Positions 8,723-17,360 are shown, counted from the first letter of the stretch. The stretch is DNA of 64,000 nucleotides from Blastomonas fulva (GCF_003431825.1 NZ_CP020084.1:81830-145829); one strand, 5' to 3'. Made by a program: numbers and translations. The notes: generated by a model from the sequence alone, not told the origin.

Positions 8723-9621
8723 GCACCGGTCCCGACCTGTTTGAACAAATCAATAATGCGGTTCTCGATCTTCAGGGTGCCCAGTATCAGAGCTACGACC
8801 GTCCGCTGAAGACGCTGGCGCGTTTGCTGAAGAGCCCGGAGTTGGTGCCTTATAACGAGCAGTTGACCGTCGGACTGGACCTCGACGCATTCCTCGATGA
8901 AAATGCACCGCGTGGCGGCAGGGTTGGCGGTGACAAGCTGGCTTGGCCGTTGGAACCTGAGAAAGTGCTGGGCCTGACCCTGCTGCTCATCGAGCGATTT
9001 GCAGAAAAGCCGCACGACATGGCGAGTTTCGGGCACACCTTTTATAATACGGGCCGCAAGATCATCGGCGATGTACGCGCCGTTACGTCCCAAGTCATCA
9101 TTCCCTTCGTCCGAGATTATAAGGCCTATGTCATGAGTCACGGCAGCTCTGCCCCGGCGCTGGCGCTCCCTTCGTCACACAACAACAAAGTGTTTATCGT
9201 CCACGGCCATGACGGCGAGGCGCGCGAGACGGTTGCGCGCTATTTGGAGAAAATCGGGTTCGCCCCGATCATCCTGCATGAGCAGGCCAATCGCGGCCGC
9301 ACCGTGATCGAGAAGGTGGAGGCCAATAGCGATGTCGGATTTGCCGTCGTTCTGCTGACCCCGGACGATGAGGGCTGCAAGAAGGGAGAGACCCCGGAAC
9401 CCCGCGCCAGGCAGAACGTCCTTCTTGAGCTGGGCTATTTTATCGGCAAGCTGGGCCGCGACCGCGTGTGTGCCTTCCAGCGTGGCAAGGTCAATATCCC
9501 CAGTGACTTCGCCGGAGTGGTTTGGACCGTCATGGATGAAAGCAATGGCTGGAAGCAGGAGCTGGCGCGCGAACTTTCGGCTGCCGGTTACACGATCGAC
9601 TGGAATACGGTCATGAAGTGA
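8719..9621 (+). CDS. TIR-like nucleotide-binding protein (PF10137/COG4271 type)
   Basis: A 300-residue protein. The C-terminal 145 residues match the predicted nucleotide-binding TIR-like domain found in CAP12/Pycsar-type effectors. The blocks are VFIVHGHDGEARETVARYLEK (about 154-174), IILHEQANRGRTVIEK, DVGFAVVLLTPDDEG and ARQNVLLELGYFIGKLGR (about 230-247), ending with a PSDFAGV segment. Glutamates in the ARQNVLLELGYF helix region are the candidates for NAD-cleaving catalysis. The N-terminal 145 residues are helical and unassigned. Proteins of this family deplete NAD+ in anti-phage abortive infection; that role is inferred for this one. No cyclase gene for CBASS or Pycsar lies nearby, so the signal must come from elsewhere, perhaps from the small coupled partner. 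Confidence 0.85.
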   Translation: MSTGPDLFEQINNAVLDLQGAQYQSYDRPLKTLARLLKSPELVPYNEQLTVGLDLDAFLDENAPRGGRVGGDKLAWPLEPEKVLGLTLLLIERFAEKPHDMASFGHTFYNTGRKIIGDVRAVTSQVIIPFVRDYKAYVMSHGSSAPALALPSSHNNKVFIVHGHDGEARETVARYLEKIGFAPIILHEQANRGRTVIEKVEANSDVGFAVVLLTPDDEGCKKGETPEPRARQNVLLELGYFIGKLGRDRVCAFQRGKVNIPSDFAGVVWTVMDESNGWKQELARELSAAGYTIDWNTVMK

Positions 9622-9655
9622 CCAAATGTCTGGCCGTTCACGTGCGCGTTGGATT

Positions 9656-9689
9656 GCCAACTTCCTGAGAGCAACCTGCGGAAGTTGGC
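9656..9689. terminator. 10-bp stem-loop between convergent genes
   Basis: GCCAACTTCC (9656-9665) and GGAAGTTGGC (9680-9689) form a perfect 10-bp stem with a 14-base loop. It lies 35 bases after the TIR gene and before the stop of the convergent Fic gene, so it could serve both directions. It lacks a clear U tract. Confidence 0.5.
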
Positions 9690-9753
9690 GAACCCTCGTC
9701 TCTTGGCCAGTGACCAAAATTGGGGCGCAAAGCTGACATCGGCCTTGGGCCTG

Positions 9754-10863
9754 TTACGCCGCTTCCGACACTTCCAGGAATAGCCGGACCAGCTCAGTAT
9801 TAATGTAGTAGTTGTGCTTGCCGGCGCGCTGCTTCACCACGAACCCCTGCTCTGCCAGTGCATCGAGGTACTTGGCGGCGGTCTGTCGGGCCCTCAGACC
9901 AAGATCCCGCTGGACGTACTCGATGCGTGTGTAGGGGTGCCGGAAGAGGTTGTTGAGCAGCTCCTGACTGTAAAGCCGCGGTAGCTCGGCACGCATCCTG
10001 TGTTTGGCCCTGGCCATTTGGTCGCGGATCCCTTCCACGATGCGGAGCGTGGTGGCCGCCGTCTCGGCGACGCCCTCGAGCATATAGATCACCCAAGCCT
10101 CCCATGCCTCCTGCGCCCCGGCGCTGTCACGCACAGCCTGAAGCAGGCGGTAATAGTCGGCTTTGTGCCGGGTGACGTGACGGGAAAGGTAGAGGACAGG
10201 GATGTCGAGCAGACCAGTGCGCGTCAGGTATAGGACGTTCAGGATGCGGCCAATGCGCCCGTTCCCGTCGGGGAAGGGGTGTATGCTTTCGAACTGATGA
10301 TGGATCAGCGCCATCTTGATCAGGGGATCGAGGTCGCTCACGGTATCGTCGTTCACAAAACGCTCGAGCGCGGTCATTTGCTCGACGATGTCCCGCGCAT
10401 CTTGTGGCGGAACATAAACGATTGCCCCGGTTCGGTCATGTTTCAGGGCAGTGCCGGGCGTCACCCGAAACCCGTCGTCGCGCCCCTTCAGCAGTCTGAA
10501 CATATCGATGAGAACGGAATTAGGGATCAGGCCCCCGGTCTCCAGAATTCGGGCATAGCCGAGCCGGAGGGCATCGCGGTAGAGCGCCACTTCCTTCGAG
10601 GCAGGTGATTGCGGGTCATCAGGAAAGAGGTCGGCCTGAAAAAGCTCGTCCTGGGTGGTGACGATGTTTTCGACTTCGGACGATGCCTTCGCTTCCTGAA
10701 GGGCAAGCGTGTCGATGAGGATCCCCTGATTGGGGATTGTGCGCGCCTGCCCCTTGAGGTCGGCAAGAGCCCGACTTGCGGCATTGAGTGCCTTGAGGAT
10801 GGGCACGGTTTCGAGGTCGACGCCCGGAGGAAGTGGTGGGATGATGTAGGTCGGCGCTAACAT
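9754..10863 (-). CDS. Fic family protein (class II, N-terminal inhibitory helix)
   Basis: A 369-residue Fic protein, expected to transfer AMP or another nucleotide from NTPs onto hydroxyl side chains of target proteins. The catalytic motif HPFPDGNGRIGR is intact at about residues 194-205. An inhibitory motif of the (S/T)xxxE(G/N) type is present near the N terminus as SSEVEN (about 61-66), which marks a self-inhibited class II Fic. The last 80 residues hold a winged-helix-like segment (YTRIEYVQRDLGLRARQTAAKYLDALAEQGFV), as in SoFic-type proteins, so the protein may bind DNA and regulate itself. A nested palindrome lies just upstream. No separate antitoxin is needed or seen. Confidence 0.93.
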   Translation of the reverse strand: MLAPTYIIPPLPPGVDLETVPILKALNAASRALADLKGQARTIPNQGILIDTLALQEAKASSEVENIVTTQDELFQADLFPDDPQSPASKEVALYRDALRLGYARILETGGLIPNSVLIDMFRLLKGRDDGFRVTPGTALKHDRTGAIVYVPPQDARDIVEQMTALERFVNDDTVSDLDPLIKMALIHHQFESIHPFPDGNGRIGRILNVLYLTRTGLLDIPVLYLSRHVTRHKADYYRLLQAVRDSAGAQEAWEAWVIYMLEGVAETAATTLRIVEGIRDQMARAKHRMRAELPRLYSQELLNNLFRHPYTRIEYVQRDLGLRARQTAAKYLDALAEQGFVVKQRAGKHNYYINTELVRLFLEVSEAA

Positions 10864-10874
10864 GACACTCGCAA

Positions 10875-10906
10875 CGTGTTAAAGAAATCGCGATTATCCT
10901 AACACG
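10875..10906. promoter_or_regulatory. nested palindrome upstream of fic, likely operator
   Basis: The outer arms CGTGTTA (10875-10881) and TAACACG (10900-10906) and the inner palindrome AATCGCGATT (10886-10895) share the same centre. Twelve of sixteen symmetric pairs match. It begins 12 bases upstream of the fic start codon, where a repressor would block transcription or initiation. The winged helix of the Fic protein itself is the obvious candidate binder. Confidence 0.6.
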
Positions 10907-11069
10907 ACAATGTGCACATGTCAGCGTTCTGCCAATCGCGCTTACCCGAAATATACGCCCACCCCCACTCCGCGACGCCAGCGCAGCAGTTAGCGCCCGC
11001 CGAAGCGAGTGTTCTGAGACGTGAAGCGGGCCCCCTCCTTGCCCCACGTCCAAATCGTAGGATATGCTC

Positions 11070-12101
11070 CTAGGTGTCCAGGAAGTCCCATTCGCTGCCG
11101 GTGACCCAGCGCAATGCGCTCAGCTTGCCGTTGAGCATTCCCCATTCGAAATCGTCCCAAGGCCCGAGGTTTTCTTCGCCAATCTCCTTCCTGGCCTGTT
11201 CACCGGCGGCGAGGGCTGCCTCCAAAGTGCCACGCGTAATCTGGTCCTGACGGTAATGGCCCTTCTCGGTCTTGCCCAACTCGTCCACGATCTCGATCTC
11301 GCCACTCTCCACGCGACACATTAGATTGAGATGGCGGTTGTACCAGACTTGGCGGAAAAGGAGGTGCTCCGCCTCCAATATCTCGCTCAAGCTGCGTGGC
11401 TTTTCCTCATACTCAAACTCCCACTTCAGGTCTTCCATCCAATCGGGAGCATAAGCGTTTAGCACCTCCCCGAGAGCGAGGGCATATGTGGAACCGTCTG
11501 CCGCAAATAGCTCGGCAATATCGGGATGTGGCGCTCGCTGATCGGCGTTCATGTCCGAGAAGTCGTGCTTATTGTGGGTCACGAAGGCAAGGTGATCGTC
11601 GTCGCCCTTGCCAACCAGCATGTCGCGGTAGATTTCCAACAAGACCGCATCTGCCATACTGTTCTTGTTTTTGTGAAAAGGGCAGAGCTTGTCGATTGCG
11701 CGCTGCGCGGCCCTGATTTTCACGTCATCCGAAGTCTGAACAATTGCCCCGTCGGTCAGCAGCTTCTCAATGCGATCGATGTTGAAATTGGCATATTCTC
11801 CTTGTTTGCTGATGCGGTAATCCATGTCGCTCAACTGCCTCAACAAGGTGTCGCGGCCTTCCTCTCCGCCGTGATCGCGAATGGCGTCGCTGACCCGCTT
11901 GAAGACCGCGCTGATGCTTTGGCTGGCTTCTTTGACCAAGCGGCCCTTGTTACGCTCGAACTCGTCCAGCGTCTGTTGAGGAACGACTAGTTCGACGTCG
12001 CCATCGCGGATCAGGTCGACGAGCACGTCTAGAGTTTTCAGGTGGCGATAATCCTTGGCAATGTCGAGCCACACGCAGGTATCGATCAGAATTCTCAGCA
12101 T
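11070..12101 (-). CDS. PIN-domain protein with DUF4935-like region
   Basis: A 343-residue protein beginning with a PIN ribonuclease fold. The acidic residue of strand 1 is Asp7 in MLRILIDTCVWLD. A conserved Glu lies in TLDEFERNK, an Asp in NSMADAVLLEIY, and the closing acidic/Asn pair in FVTHNKHDFSD, so the metal site looks complete. The C-terminal 140 residues are an extension. ATG 12101 with GGGAGG 6 bases upstream is preferred over a TTG 12 bases earlier. It is separated from fic by about 200 bases. No antitoxin partner is adjacent. Larger PIN/DUF4935 proteins often sit in defence islands; RNase activity is inferred. Confidence 0.75.
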   Translation of the reverse strand: MLRILIDTCVWLDIAKDYRHLKTLDVLVDLIRDGDVELVVPQQTLDEFERNKGRLVKEASQSISAVFKRVSDAIRDHGGEEGRDTLLRQLSDMDYRISKQGEYANFNIDRIEKLLTDGAIVQTSDDVKIRAAQRAIDKLCPFHKNKNSMADAVLLEIYRDMLVGKGDDDHLAFVTHNKHDFSDMNADQRAPHPDIAELFAADGSTYALALGEVLNAYAPDWMEDLKWEFEYEEKPRSLSEILEAEHLLFRQVWYNRHLNLMCRVESGEIEIVDELGKTEKGHYRQDQITRGTLEAALAAGEQARKEIGEENLGPWDDFEWGMLNGKLSALRWVTGSEWDFLDT

Positions 12102-12173
12102 GACGCCTCCCAAACTGCTTGTTATGGTAGGCGCAGAAGTTGGCGCGAAAAACCGGATTTAGGACTGGCCTAG

Positions 12174-12989
12174 TTAATCGGACTGAACAGGCCTCTGGGA
12201 TACGCGGCATTCGCGTCTTCTATCAGCCAATGCATCGAGCTGCCGGAAAAGGTTCTCGCCTATTTCTACTACCGTGGCGATGTCGCAGATCAGCTGGGCA
12301 TGGAAGCGCACCGGCTGCGCCGCTTCACCGTAGGAATGCATTATGTGCGGTTCGAAGGAGCCAAGCTGGTCTTGCATGCCTCCTAGTTCATCGAAACGGA
12401 TCCAGTCGCCTTGTGCAGCGGCTTCGCCGCGTTGAGCTTCGATAGCAGCGAAGCTGTGTTGATCGGCGGTGCCAAGTTGCCTTGGCGGAATATATAGGGG
12501 GATGCGGTGTGCAAGCGCATGCCTATAGTTCTCAAGATAAGCAAACCATTGTTGATGCTCGGCAAGGTAGGCCTGAAGGTCCGCCGGTAAAGACATCCAG
12601 ACAATCTCGTTGTCCGGCTTTAGCCCAATCCGACTCGGTGCAAGCGGGCGTTTGCGCTTATCTCTGATATCCCATTCGGCACACCAAATGTGAGCCAAGT
12701 TGTCGATCGCGCCGTACACGTTGATTACGAACGTGTGGATGAATGCCGTAGAGTCCATTAGCGATACGCGTGATGGGGATGCCTCGTCCGGTGGGATGCT
12801 TTCGAAAACACGGTCGATGCAGTGTTCAAGCATATTGAGCCGTCTGCTCAGGCCATGCACGCCGAACTCTCTGGCACGCTGGCTGCTATACGGGCGGCTT
12901 ATGGTGGCCGCAGTTAGATCGCGGCACCTATCCGTCCATTTCTGGCTTTCGGCCAAAAGCCCAGCAATCTCGTCAGGTGTGTAGGGCAC
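12174..12989 (-). CDS. HEPN-like protein, hypothetical
   Basis: A 271-residue helical protein not assigned to a named family. The segment NYRHALAHRIPLY (about residues 153-165) contains RHALAH, which fits the R-polar-x3-H form of the HEPN RNase motif, in a helical context with an upstream acidic region. The start is GTG 12989 with AAGGA 5 bases before it. It lies about 70 bases downstream of the start of the PIN gene, on the same strand but not overlapping. RNase function is an inference from one motif. Confidence 0.55.
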   Translation of the reverse strand: MPYTPDEIAGLLAESQKWTDRCRDLTAATISRPYSSQRAREFGVHGLSRRLNMLEHCIDRVFESIPPDEASPSRVSLMDSTAFIHTFVINVYGAIDNLAHIWCAEWDIRDKRKRPLAPSRIGLKPDNEIVWMSLPADLQAYLAEHQQWFAYLENYRHALAHRIPLYIPPRQLGTADQHSFAAIEAQRGEAAAQGDWIRFDELGGMQDQLGSFEPHIMHSYGEAAQPVRFHAQLICDIATVVEIGENLFRQLDALADRRRECRVSQRPVQSD

Positions 12990-13192
12990 GGGATCCTTTC
13001 GCTGGCTAGTGGGATAACGATCTTTGTTACAGCCATGTTCGTTGCAAGCGCTGTGGATATCGAGCGTTCTCGTTCGTTAACGCGGCAATTTCGTTTTCCA
13101 ACAAGGTCGTAATTCGGCTGCGGCGGATGGAAAACCGATATGGTCCGGATCAAGTCGATCTGACGTGAGCCCCAGCTTTCCCCCAGCTGGGA

Positions 13193-14104
13193 TTAGAGCC
13201 GAGCGGTTGTTTTGCGCATCAGCGCGGTTGAAGCAATGGGCTGCATAGCGGAGCCCGTAGGGCGTAGCGAAGCAGGCCATTGCTTATCCAGTTTGGCGGC
13301 GAACGCCGCCGGGGTTGCATAGCCAAGGGACGAGTGCGGTCTCTCCCGGTTGTAATCCTCGACCCAGGCAGCGATCTCGACCCGGGCGTGGGCGAGGCTC
13401 ATGAACAGGGTCTCGTTCAGCAGCTCATCGCGCATGCGGCCGTTGAAGCTCTCGACGTAGCCGTTCTGCATCGGCTTGCCCGGCGCGATGTAATGCCACT
13501 CGACCCCGATCTGCGCTACCCAAGCGAGCACGGCATTGCTGGTGAGCTCGGTGCCATTATCGCTGACGATCATGCCGGGCTTGCCCCGCTGGGCGATCAG
13601 CCGGGTCAGCTCGCGCACGACGCGGTGTCCGGAGATCGAGGTATCCGGCACAGCCGCCAGGCACTCCCTGGTCACGTCGTCGACCACATTGAGGACGCGG
13701 AACCGTCTGCCAGAAGCCATCTGGTCATGGACGAAGTCCAAGCTCCAGCGCTGGTTCGGTAGCGCCAGCACCGGAGCCGGTGCCCTGGTCCCGACAGCAC
13801 GCTTGCGGCTGCGCCGCCGCCTCACCGCCAGACCTTCCTCACGATACAGCCGCTGGGTCTTCTTGCGGTTGATCATCACACCCTCCCGGCGCAGCAGGAT
13901 ATGCAGGCGGCGGTAGCCGAACCGGCGTCGCTGGTTGGCTAGCCCGCGCAGCTTCTCGCGCAGGGCACCGTCATCATCCCGGATGGAACGGTAGCGCACG
14001 CTCTTGCGATCAGCATCGATGACGCGGCACGCCCGCCGCTCGCTCATCCCATGGCACGCTTGGAGATGAGCGGCAGCTTCCCGCTTCGCGGCGGGCGTCA
14101 CCAC
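13193..14104 (-). CDS. IS3-family transposase OrfB (DDE integrase core)
   Basis: A 303-residue integrase-core protein. It contains the HTH_21 segment with [17 protein letters not shown] (about 57-73) and the catalytic DDE triad context: [18 protein letters not shown], then [18 protein letters not shown]. The closing [12 protein letters not shown] is typical of rve transposases. It begins with a GTG inside the A6G slippery region, so most product is likely made as an OrfAB fusion by -1 frameshifting from orfA. Normal length, no disruption. Confidence 0.95.
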   Translation of the reverse strand: MVTPAAKREAAAHLQACHGMSERRACRVIDADRKSVRYRSIRDDDGALREKLRGLANQRRRFGYRRLHILLRREGVMINRKKTQRLYREEGLAVRRRRSRKRAVGTRAPAPVLALPNQRWSLDFVHDQMASGRRFRVLNVVDDVTRECLAAVPDTSISGHRVVRELTRLIAQRGKPGMIVSDNGTELTSNAVLAWVAQIGVEWHYIAPGKPMQNGYVESFNGRMRDELLNETLFMSLAHARVEIAAWVEDYNRERPHSSLGYATPAAFAAKLDKQWPASLRPTGSAMQPIASTALMRKTTARL

Positions 14105-14364
14105 TTTTTTGAAAGCAAATCCTTCAGAGCCACGTTGTCCAGCATCGCATCGGCCAGCAGCCGCTTGAGCTTCGCGTTCTCGCTCTCGAGCTCCCGCAAA
14201 CGCCGGGCCTCCGACACCTCCATCCCCCCATACTTGGCCTTCCAGTTGTAGATCGTCGCTTCCGACACACCGTGCCGCCGAGCAAGATCAGCGGTCTTCG
14301 CACCCGCCTCCGCCTCCTTCAGCACGCCAATGATCTGCTCTTCTGAAAACCTCATACGCTTCAT
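14098..14364 (-). CDS. IS3-family transposase OrfA (HTH_8/HTH protein)
   Basis: An 88-residue DNA-binding protein. It has a helix-turn-helix ([20 protein letters not shown]) followed by a leucine-zipper-like helix ([18 protein letters not shown]), the canonical OrfA architecture that binds the terminal repeats and mediates multimerisation. It overlaps orfB by 7 bases across the A6G slippery heptamer. Confidence 0.95.
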   Translation of the reverse strand: MKRMRFSEEQIIGVLKEAEAGAKTADLARRHGVSEATIYNWKAKYGGMEVSEARRLRELESENAKLKRLLADAMLDNVALKDLLSKKW

Positions 14365-14517
14365 CGTCTGTCCTTCCTTCAGGCCAGACTCTAATCGCTC
14401 GTGGAGGAAAATCAGGGGGTCACGTCAGATCAGTTTCCAGAACCAAATTGCTGCCATCGGGTAGTTGGCCGTGCCCGATTGGTGCTTGAGTGAGCCGATC
14501 AGATCGGGTTGATCGCA

Positions 14518-14910
14518 TCAAATCCCGCGAAGCCGTTCGCCCTTCGCGCCGATTTCATAGAACCCACTGGAAACGGACTCGGATATGCTGACCAATGTTG
14601 GCCAGAGCGTCAGAATGCGTGCGCACTGTCGCTCGGCGGACCACTTGGCAACCGCTGGAGCAGGGAAGAAACCGACCAGCCCGGCCTGCGCAAAAAGGTG
14701 TCTGGATGGCCGCTTCTTGGCGATATTGCGGTCAGCTGTCAGTACGCACCACCGACCCTCTTTCCCGAGAAGCTCGATCCATTCTTCGTCCTTGAGGCTC
14801 CCAGTGCCAAATTTGTCCTTGATGTGGACAACGGTGTGAATGCCTTCGAAAAACGCACCCAGTCCCCGGCCAAGCCTTGGGGGCAGGTTGTTGTCTACCA
14901 GCAGCTTCAT
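14518..14910 (-). CDS. PIN-like toxin of the VapC45/DUF5615 type
   Basis: A 130-residue protein with a compact PIN-like fold. MKLLVDNNLPPRLGRGLGAF supplies the first acidic strand (Asp6), and LTADRNIAKK near residue 59 the second conserved Asp. The upstream gene overlaps its start by 4 bases (ATGA), as in toxin-antitoxin operons. Predicted to be an mRNA or tRNA endonuclease toxin neutralised by the upstream protein. Confidence 0.75.
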   Translation of the reverse strand: MKLLVDNNLPPRLGRGLGAFFEGIHTVVHIKDKFGTGSLKDEEWIELLGKEGRWCVLTADRNIAKKRPSRHLFAQAGLVGFFPAPAVAKWSAERQCARILTLWPTLVSISESVSSGFYEIGAKGERLRGI

Positions 14911-15587
14911 GCAGCCTTTCGTGCACCGAGACTTGCTTCGTACTCGAGGGCATCGCGGATGAGTTTCGGCTTGATGTCATAGACCTTGGCGGCCTGATCG
15001 ACGGAGCCTTCTGCGGCCACGATCTCGGCGATCCGCGCGGTCGAGATTCCAGGGTCGGCTAGGATAGGTTGGCCAAAGGACCGTGCCGGGTCCGCCACGA
15101 CAGTCTTCTTTCCGTGAAGCAGCCACCAGCGTTCGGCACCAGCTGGCCCGAAGTCCAAATCCTCAAGGCTGGGCTCGACGACCCGCTTGAAAACACCCTG
15201 GCTTTTCTTGAGATCGATGAACTCCGGTTCATCGATGTTCCGGGTTATCTCGAGAAAAATGGTTTTCCCATCGGTCCGAAATTGCTGGGTTGAAAACGGC
15301 CGTTCGTCACCGACGATGACCCTCGCTCGCTCAATGCATTGGCGGATTGTGGTTAGCCCAATGCGGCGCTTTCGCAAGGCGTTGACGATGCGTGCTTCCA
15401 CCAGATCCCGGAAACCGAGCAGCACACCGTCTTCATCAGGTTCGTATTGGGGTTGCCATAACGCCGGCTCGTCTTTGTTGTCGTGATGATAGCCGAGTAG
15501 CCAGCGACGCAGGGTAGCCTGACTCATCCCGACCATTCGGGATGCCTCAAGTGCCGTGTAGGCGCCGATGCCATATTCTCCTTCCAT
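14907..15587 (-). CDS. VapB45-like antitoxin with HTH and DUF433-type C terminus
   Basis: A 226-residue protein. The N terminus carries a MerR-like HTH (YTALEASRMVGMSQATLRRWLLGY, about 8-31). The C terminus has a DUF433-type segment (PILADPGISTARIAEIVAAE and AAKVYDIKPKLIRDALEYE) that in this family binds the partner toxin and DNA. The frame is open further upstream, but ATG 15587 starts just before the HTH and is preferred. It is translationally coupled to the PIN-like toxin. Autoregulation of the pair is expected. Confidence 0.8.
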   Translation of the reverse strand: MEGEYGIGAYTALEASRMVGMSQATLRRWLLGYHHDNKDEPALWQPQYEPDEDGVLLGFRDLVEARIVNALRKRRIGLTTIRQCIERARVIVGDERPFSTQQFRTDGKTIFLEITRNIDEPEFIDLKKSQGVFKRVVEPSLEDLDFGPAGAERWWLLHGKKTVVADPARSFGQPILADPGISTARIAEIVAAEGSVDQAAKVYDIKPKLIRDALEYEASLGARKAA

Positions 15588-15767
15588 GACGGCCTTATAG
15601 TCACAAGCTGTGACGCTGGGCCAAGAATTTTTGCAATGAGGGCCGGGCAGTTTCGCCGACACCGTGCACTGCAACCAGCCTAGCTACGACCGGCCGATCT
15701 TGATCCAATCGCGCAGCTCAACCAGCGTAAAGGTATGCCCCCGGCCAATGATATCGCCATCCCAGTT

Positions 15768-16235
15768 TCAGTACTCGCTGCGATAGTCCGAGGTTAGGCC
15801 TGTTTGATCGGCAAGATCATCCAAAACGCATATCGTGGTTTGCAGCAGCAGCTTCATTCTGTCCGCATCAGTCCAATAGGCGCTGCCGTGCTTGCCACCG
15901 TGAAACAGATTGTTGCGCACGGCGTTTGCGAGCCGAACGACGCGCTCGAGATCGCTTGCCCCGGGATTGAAGCCGACGTCTCGAAAATCGAGGCCTGTCT
16001 CGGTTACGATTTGTCGCTTCGGGTTCGCTGCGATCAGTGCCTTGCCCGCTGCATTGATCTGATAGCCGTCCTTGTGCGCGTTGATGAAGCGGGTCCAGTC
16101 TGCCTCAGCCTTTTCGCCTGGCTCGAGCTTCTTCAGCATTCGCGCCTCTTTCAGCGCATATTCGAAGCGCGAGAACCAGAAGAAGAAGTCGTAGACGAGC
16201 GGACGAAGCTCGTCAGGGATTTCATCGTGTCGCAT
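15768..16235 (-). CDS. HEPN-domain protein paired with an Mrr-like nuclease
   Basis: A 155-residue helical protein. ANAVRNNLFHGGKHG (about 112-126) contains RNNLFH, a canonical R-N-x3-H HEPN catalytic motif. The N-terminal helices (YDFFFWFSRFEYALKEARML) also fit HEPN/MAE_28990-like proteins. The ATG overlaps the stop of the upstream nuclease-like gene by one base (TAATG), so the two are coupled. HEPN proteins act as RNases in toxin-antitoxin and abortive infection systems. Here it may be the RNA-targeting arm of a two-protein module with the gene at 16235-17215. Confidence 0.75.
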   Translation of the reverse strand: MRHDEIPDELRPLVYDFFFWFSRFEYALKEARMLKKLEPGEKAEADWTRFINAHKDGYQINAAGKALIAANPKRQIVTETGLDFRDVGFNPGASDLERVVRLANAVRNNLFHGGKHGSAYWTDADRMKLLLQTTICVLDDLADQTGLTSDYRSEY

Positions 16236-17215
16236 TAGAACGGCACATCGTCGTCGAGGTCGTCCCACGCCGGAAGCTTCGATGGAAGCGCGCCTTTGGG
16301 CAGGGGCAGATTGCTGACGACGAACAGATTGAGGATGTCGTCCCTGTCCATGAACATCACCTGCGACCGCTTGCTTGCATCGAGCTTGTTACCAATCCAG
16401 TTGCGCGCCTGCTTGGTGATTTCGCCTCCAGCAACGATGAACGCGTGATCAACCAGCACCCGGCGGTTCAGCTCGGGATCGAAGATCTCGTGGCCAAGCA
16501 TCATCATCACCTGGTTGTGGATCTCAGCGACGTTGGAGGTGCTCACGCCGGAAGCATCGAGCTTTCCCTTCTTTGCCTGAATGCCGAAATAGAGGACGTG
16601 AAGGGTCGGCAGCGTGTATTTCATCCACACATCCTTCCCATATTCCAGTGCCTTGTCCTTGTGCCCTGCGGATGTGATTCGGTGGAAGCCGAGCTGGCGG
16701 AAGAGCGGCAATAGCACTTCCTCAATCAACTCATCCTCGGAGCACTTGCCAAGATAGGCGAAGAGCTGATCGCGGCGCTCGACCTCGGATGGCGTGAATG
16801 GGCGATGGGGATTGGCCATCTGCGCGATGGTATTGGTTGCAACATGCCGAAGCTGTGCGAGGCCGTCCTCATCATAAAATGCGGCCCAGCCTTCATGAAG
16901 TAGAACGATATTGAGTGCCGAAAGCGCTTTCGAGCGATCGATGTCATCGCCCTCGGCTTCGCACTTGTCGAGAAGGCGGCGGATAATCCGCAGAAAAGCG
17001 TCGGGCATGGATGTCTGGGTGGGGCCGGGCATGGCCAGCACTTCTTCGAGCCGCTCTGCTACCCAGACCGGGCGCGTTTCGCCATTATGAACGAACTCAA
17101 GATCACAGTCCTCGAAGAATTCGGTGATGTATTTGCTTGAGCGATACTGAAAATGCTCAACGTCGCCCACGATCATTCGGCTCAGATCGCGCAGGTTGCG
17201 AGGCTTCCATTTCAT
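16235..17215 (-). CDS. putative Mrr-like PD-(D/E)xK nuclease with helical N terminus
   Basis: A 326-residue protein. The N-terminal 125 residues are helical, reminiscent of AbiJ-NTD/HEPN-associated leader regions. The C-terminal half has a restriction-endonuclease-like block. EEVLLPLFRQLGFHRI is the typical lead helix. An acidic GKD then sits near residue 197, followed about 15 residues later by YFGIQAKKGK, where QAK takes the place of the (D/E)xK signature, as in Mrr proteins. It is divergent from the SNF2 helicase gene, 217 bases away, with an 18-bp palindrome between them. No exact family is recognised. DNA cleavage is inferred from the motif layout. Confidence 0.65.
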   Translation of the reverse strand: MKWKPRNLRDLSRMIVGDVEHFQYRSSKYITEFFEDCDLEFVHNGETRPVWVAERLEEVLAMPGPTQTSMPDAFLRIIRRLLDKCEAEGDDIDRSKALSALNIVLLHEGWAAFYDEDGLAQLRHVATNTIAQMANPHRPFTPSEVERRDQLFAYLGKCSEDELIEEVLLPLFRQLGFHRITSAGHKDKALEYGKDVWMKYTLPTLHVLYFGIQAKKGKLDASGVSTSNVAEIHNQVMMMLGHEIFDPELNRRVLVDHAFIVAGGEITKQARNWIGNKLDASKRSQVMFMDRDDILNLFVVSNLPLPKGALPSKLPAWDDLDDDVPF

Positions 17216-17360
17216 CGCCAGAACATATGCTTACGTCACCGACTCATCAAGGTGAGTAGCTGCGTGAAGATACCCTTCAACCTTTGATTTGAGGACGTCG
17301 CGACTGGGCAGCTCGCCTCGATGCCCGGACAAGGCGCAGATTGGCGCAGAAAAGCTCGCG

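Larger units (their letters stand above)
13161..14427 (-). mobile_element. IS3-family element, IS407 group, apparently intact
   Basis: A 1267-bp insertion sequence. The terminal inverted repeats are TGACGTGAGCCCC at 13161 and the complement of GGGGGTCACGTCA at 14427, matching at 12 of 13 positions. The flanking 4-bp direct repeat GATC (13157-13160 and 14428-14431) is the expected target duplication for the IS407 group. It carries orfA and orfB with a slippery A6G heptamer (14104-14110 on the minus strand) for programmed -1 frameshifting to the OrfAB transposase. The intact target duplication and open frames suggest a fairly recent insertion. It landed in non-coding DNA between the HEPN-like gene and the VapC45-like gene. 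Confidence 0.95.

Noticed and set aside
8435..9621. CBASS or Pycsar operon
   Set aside because: No nucleotide cyclase gene is present near the TIR-like protein.
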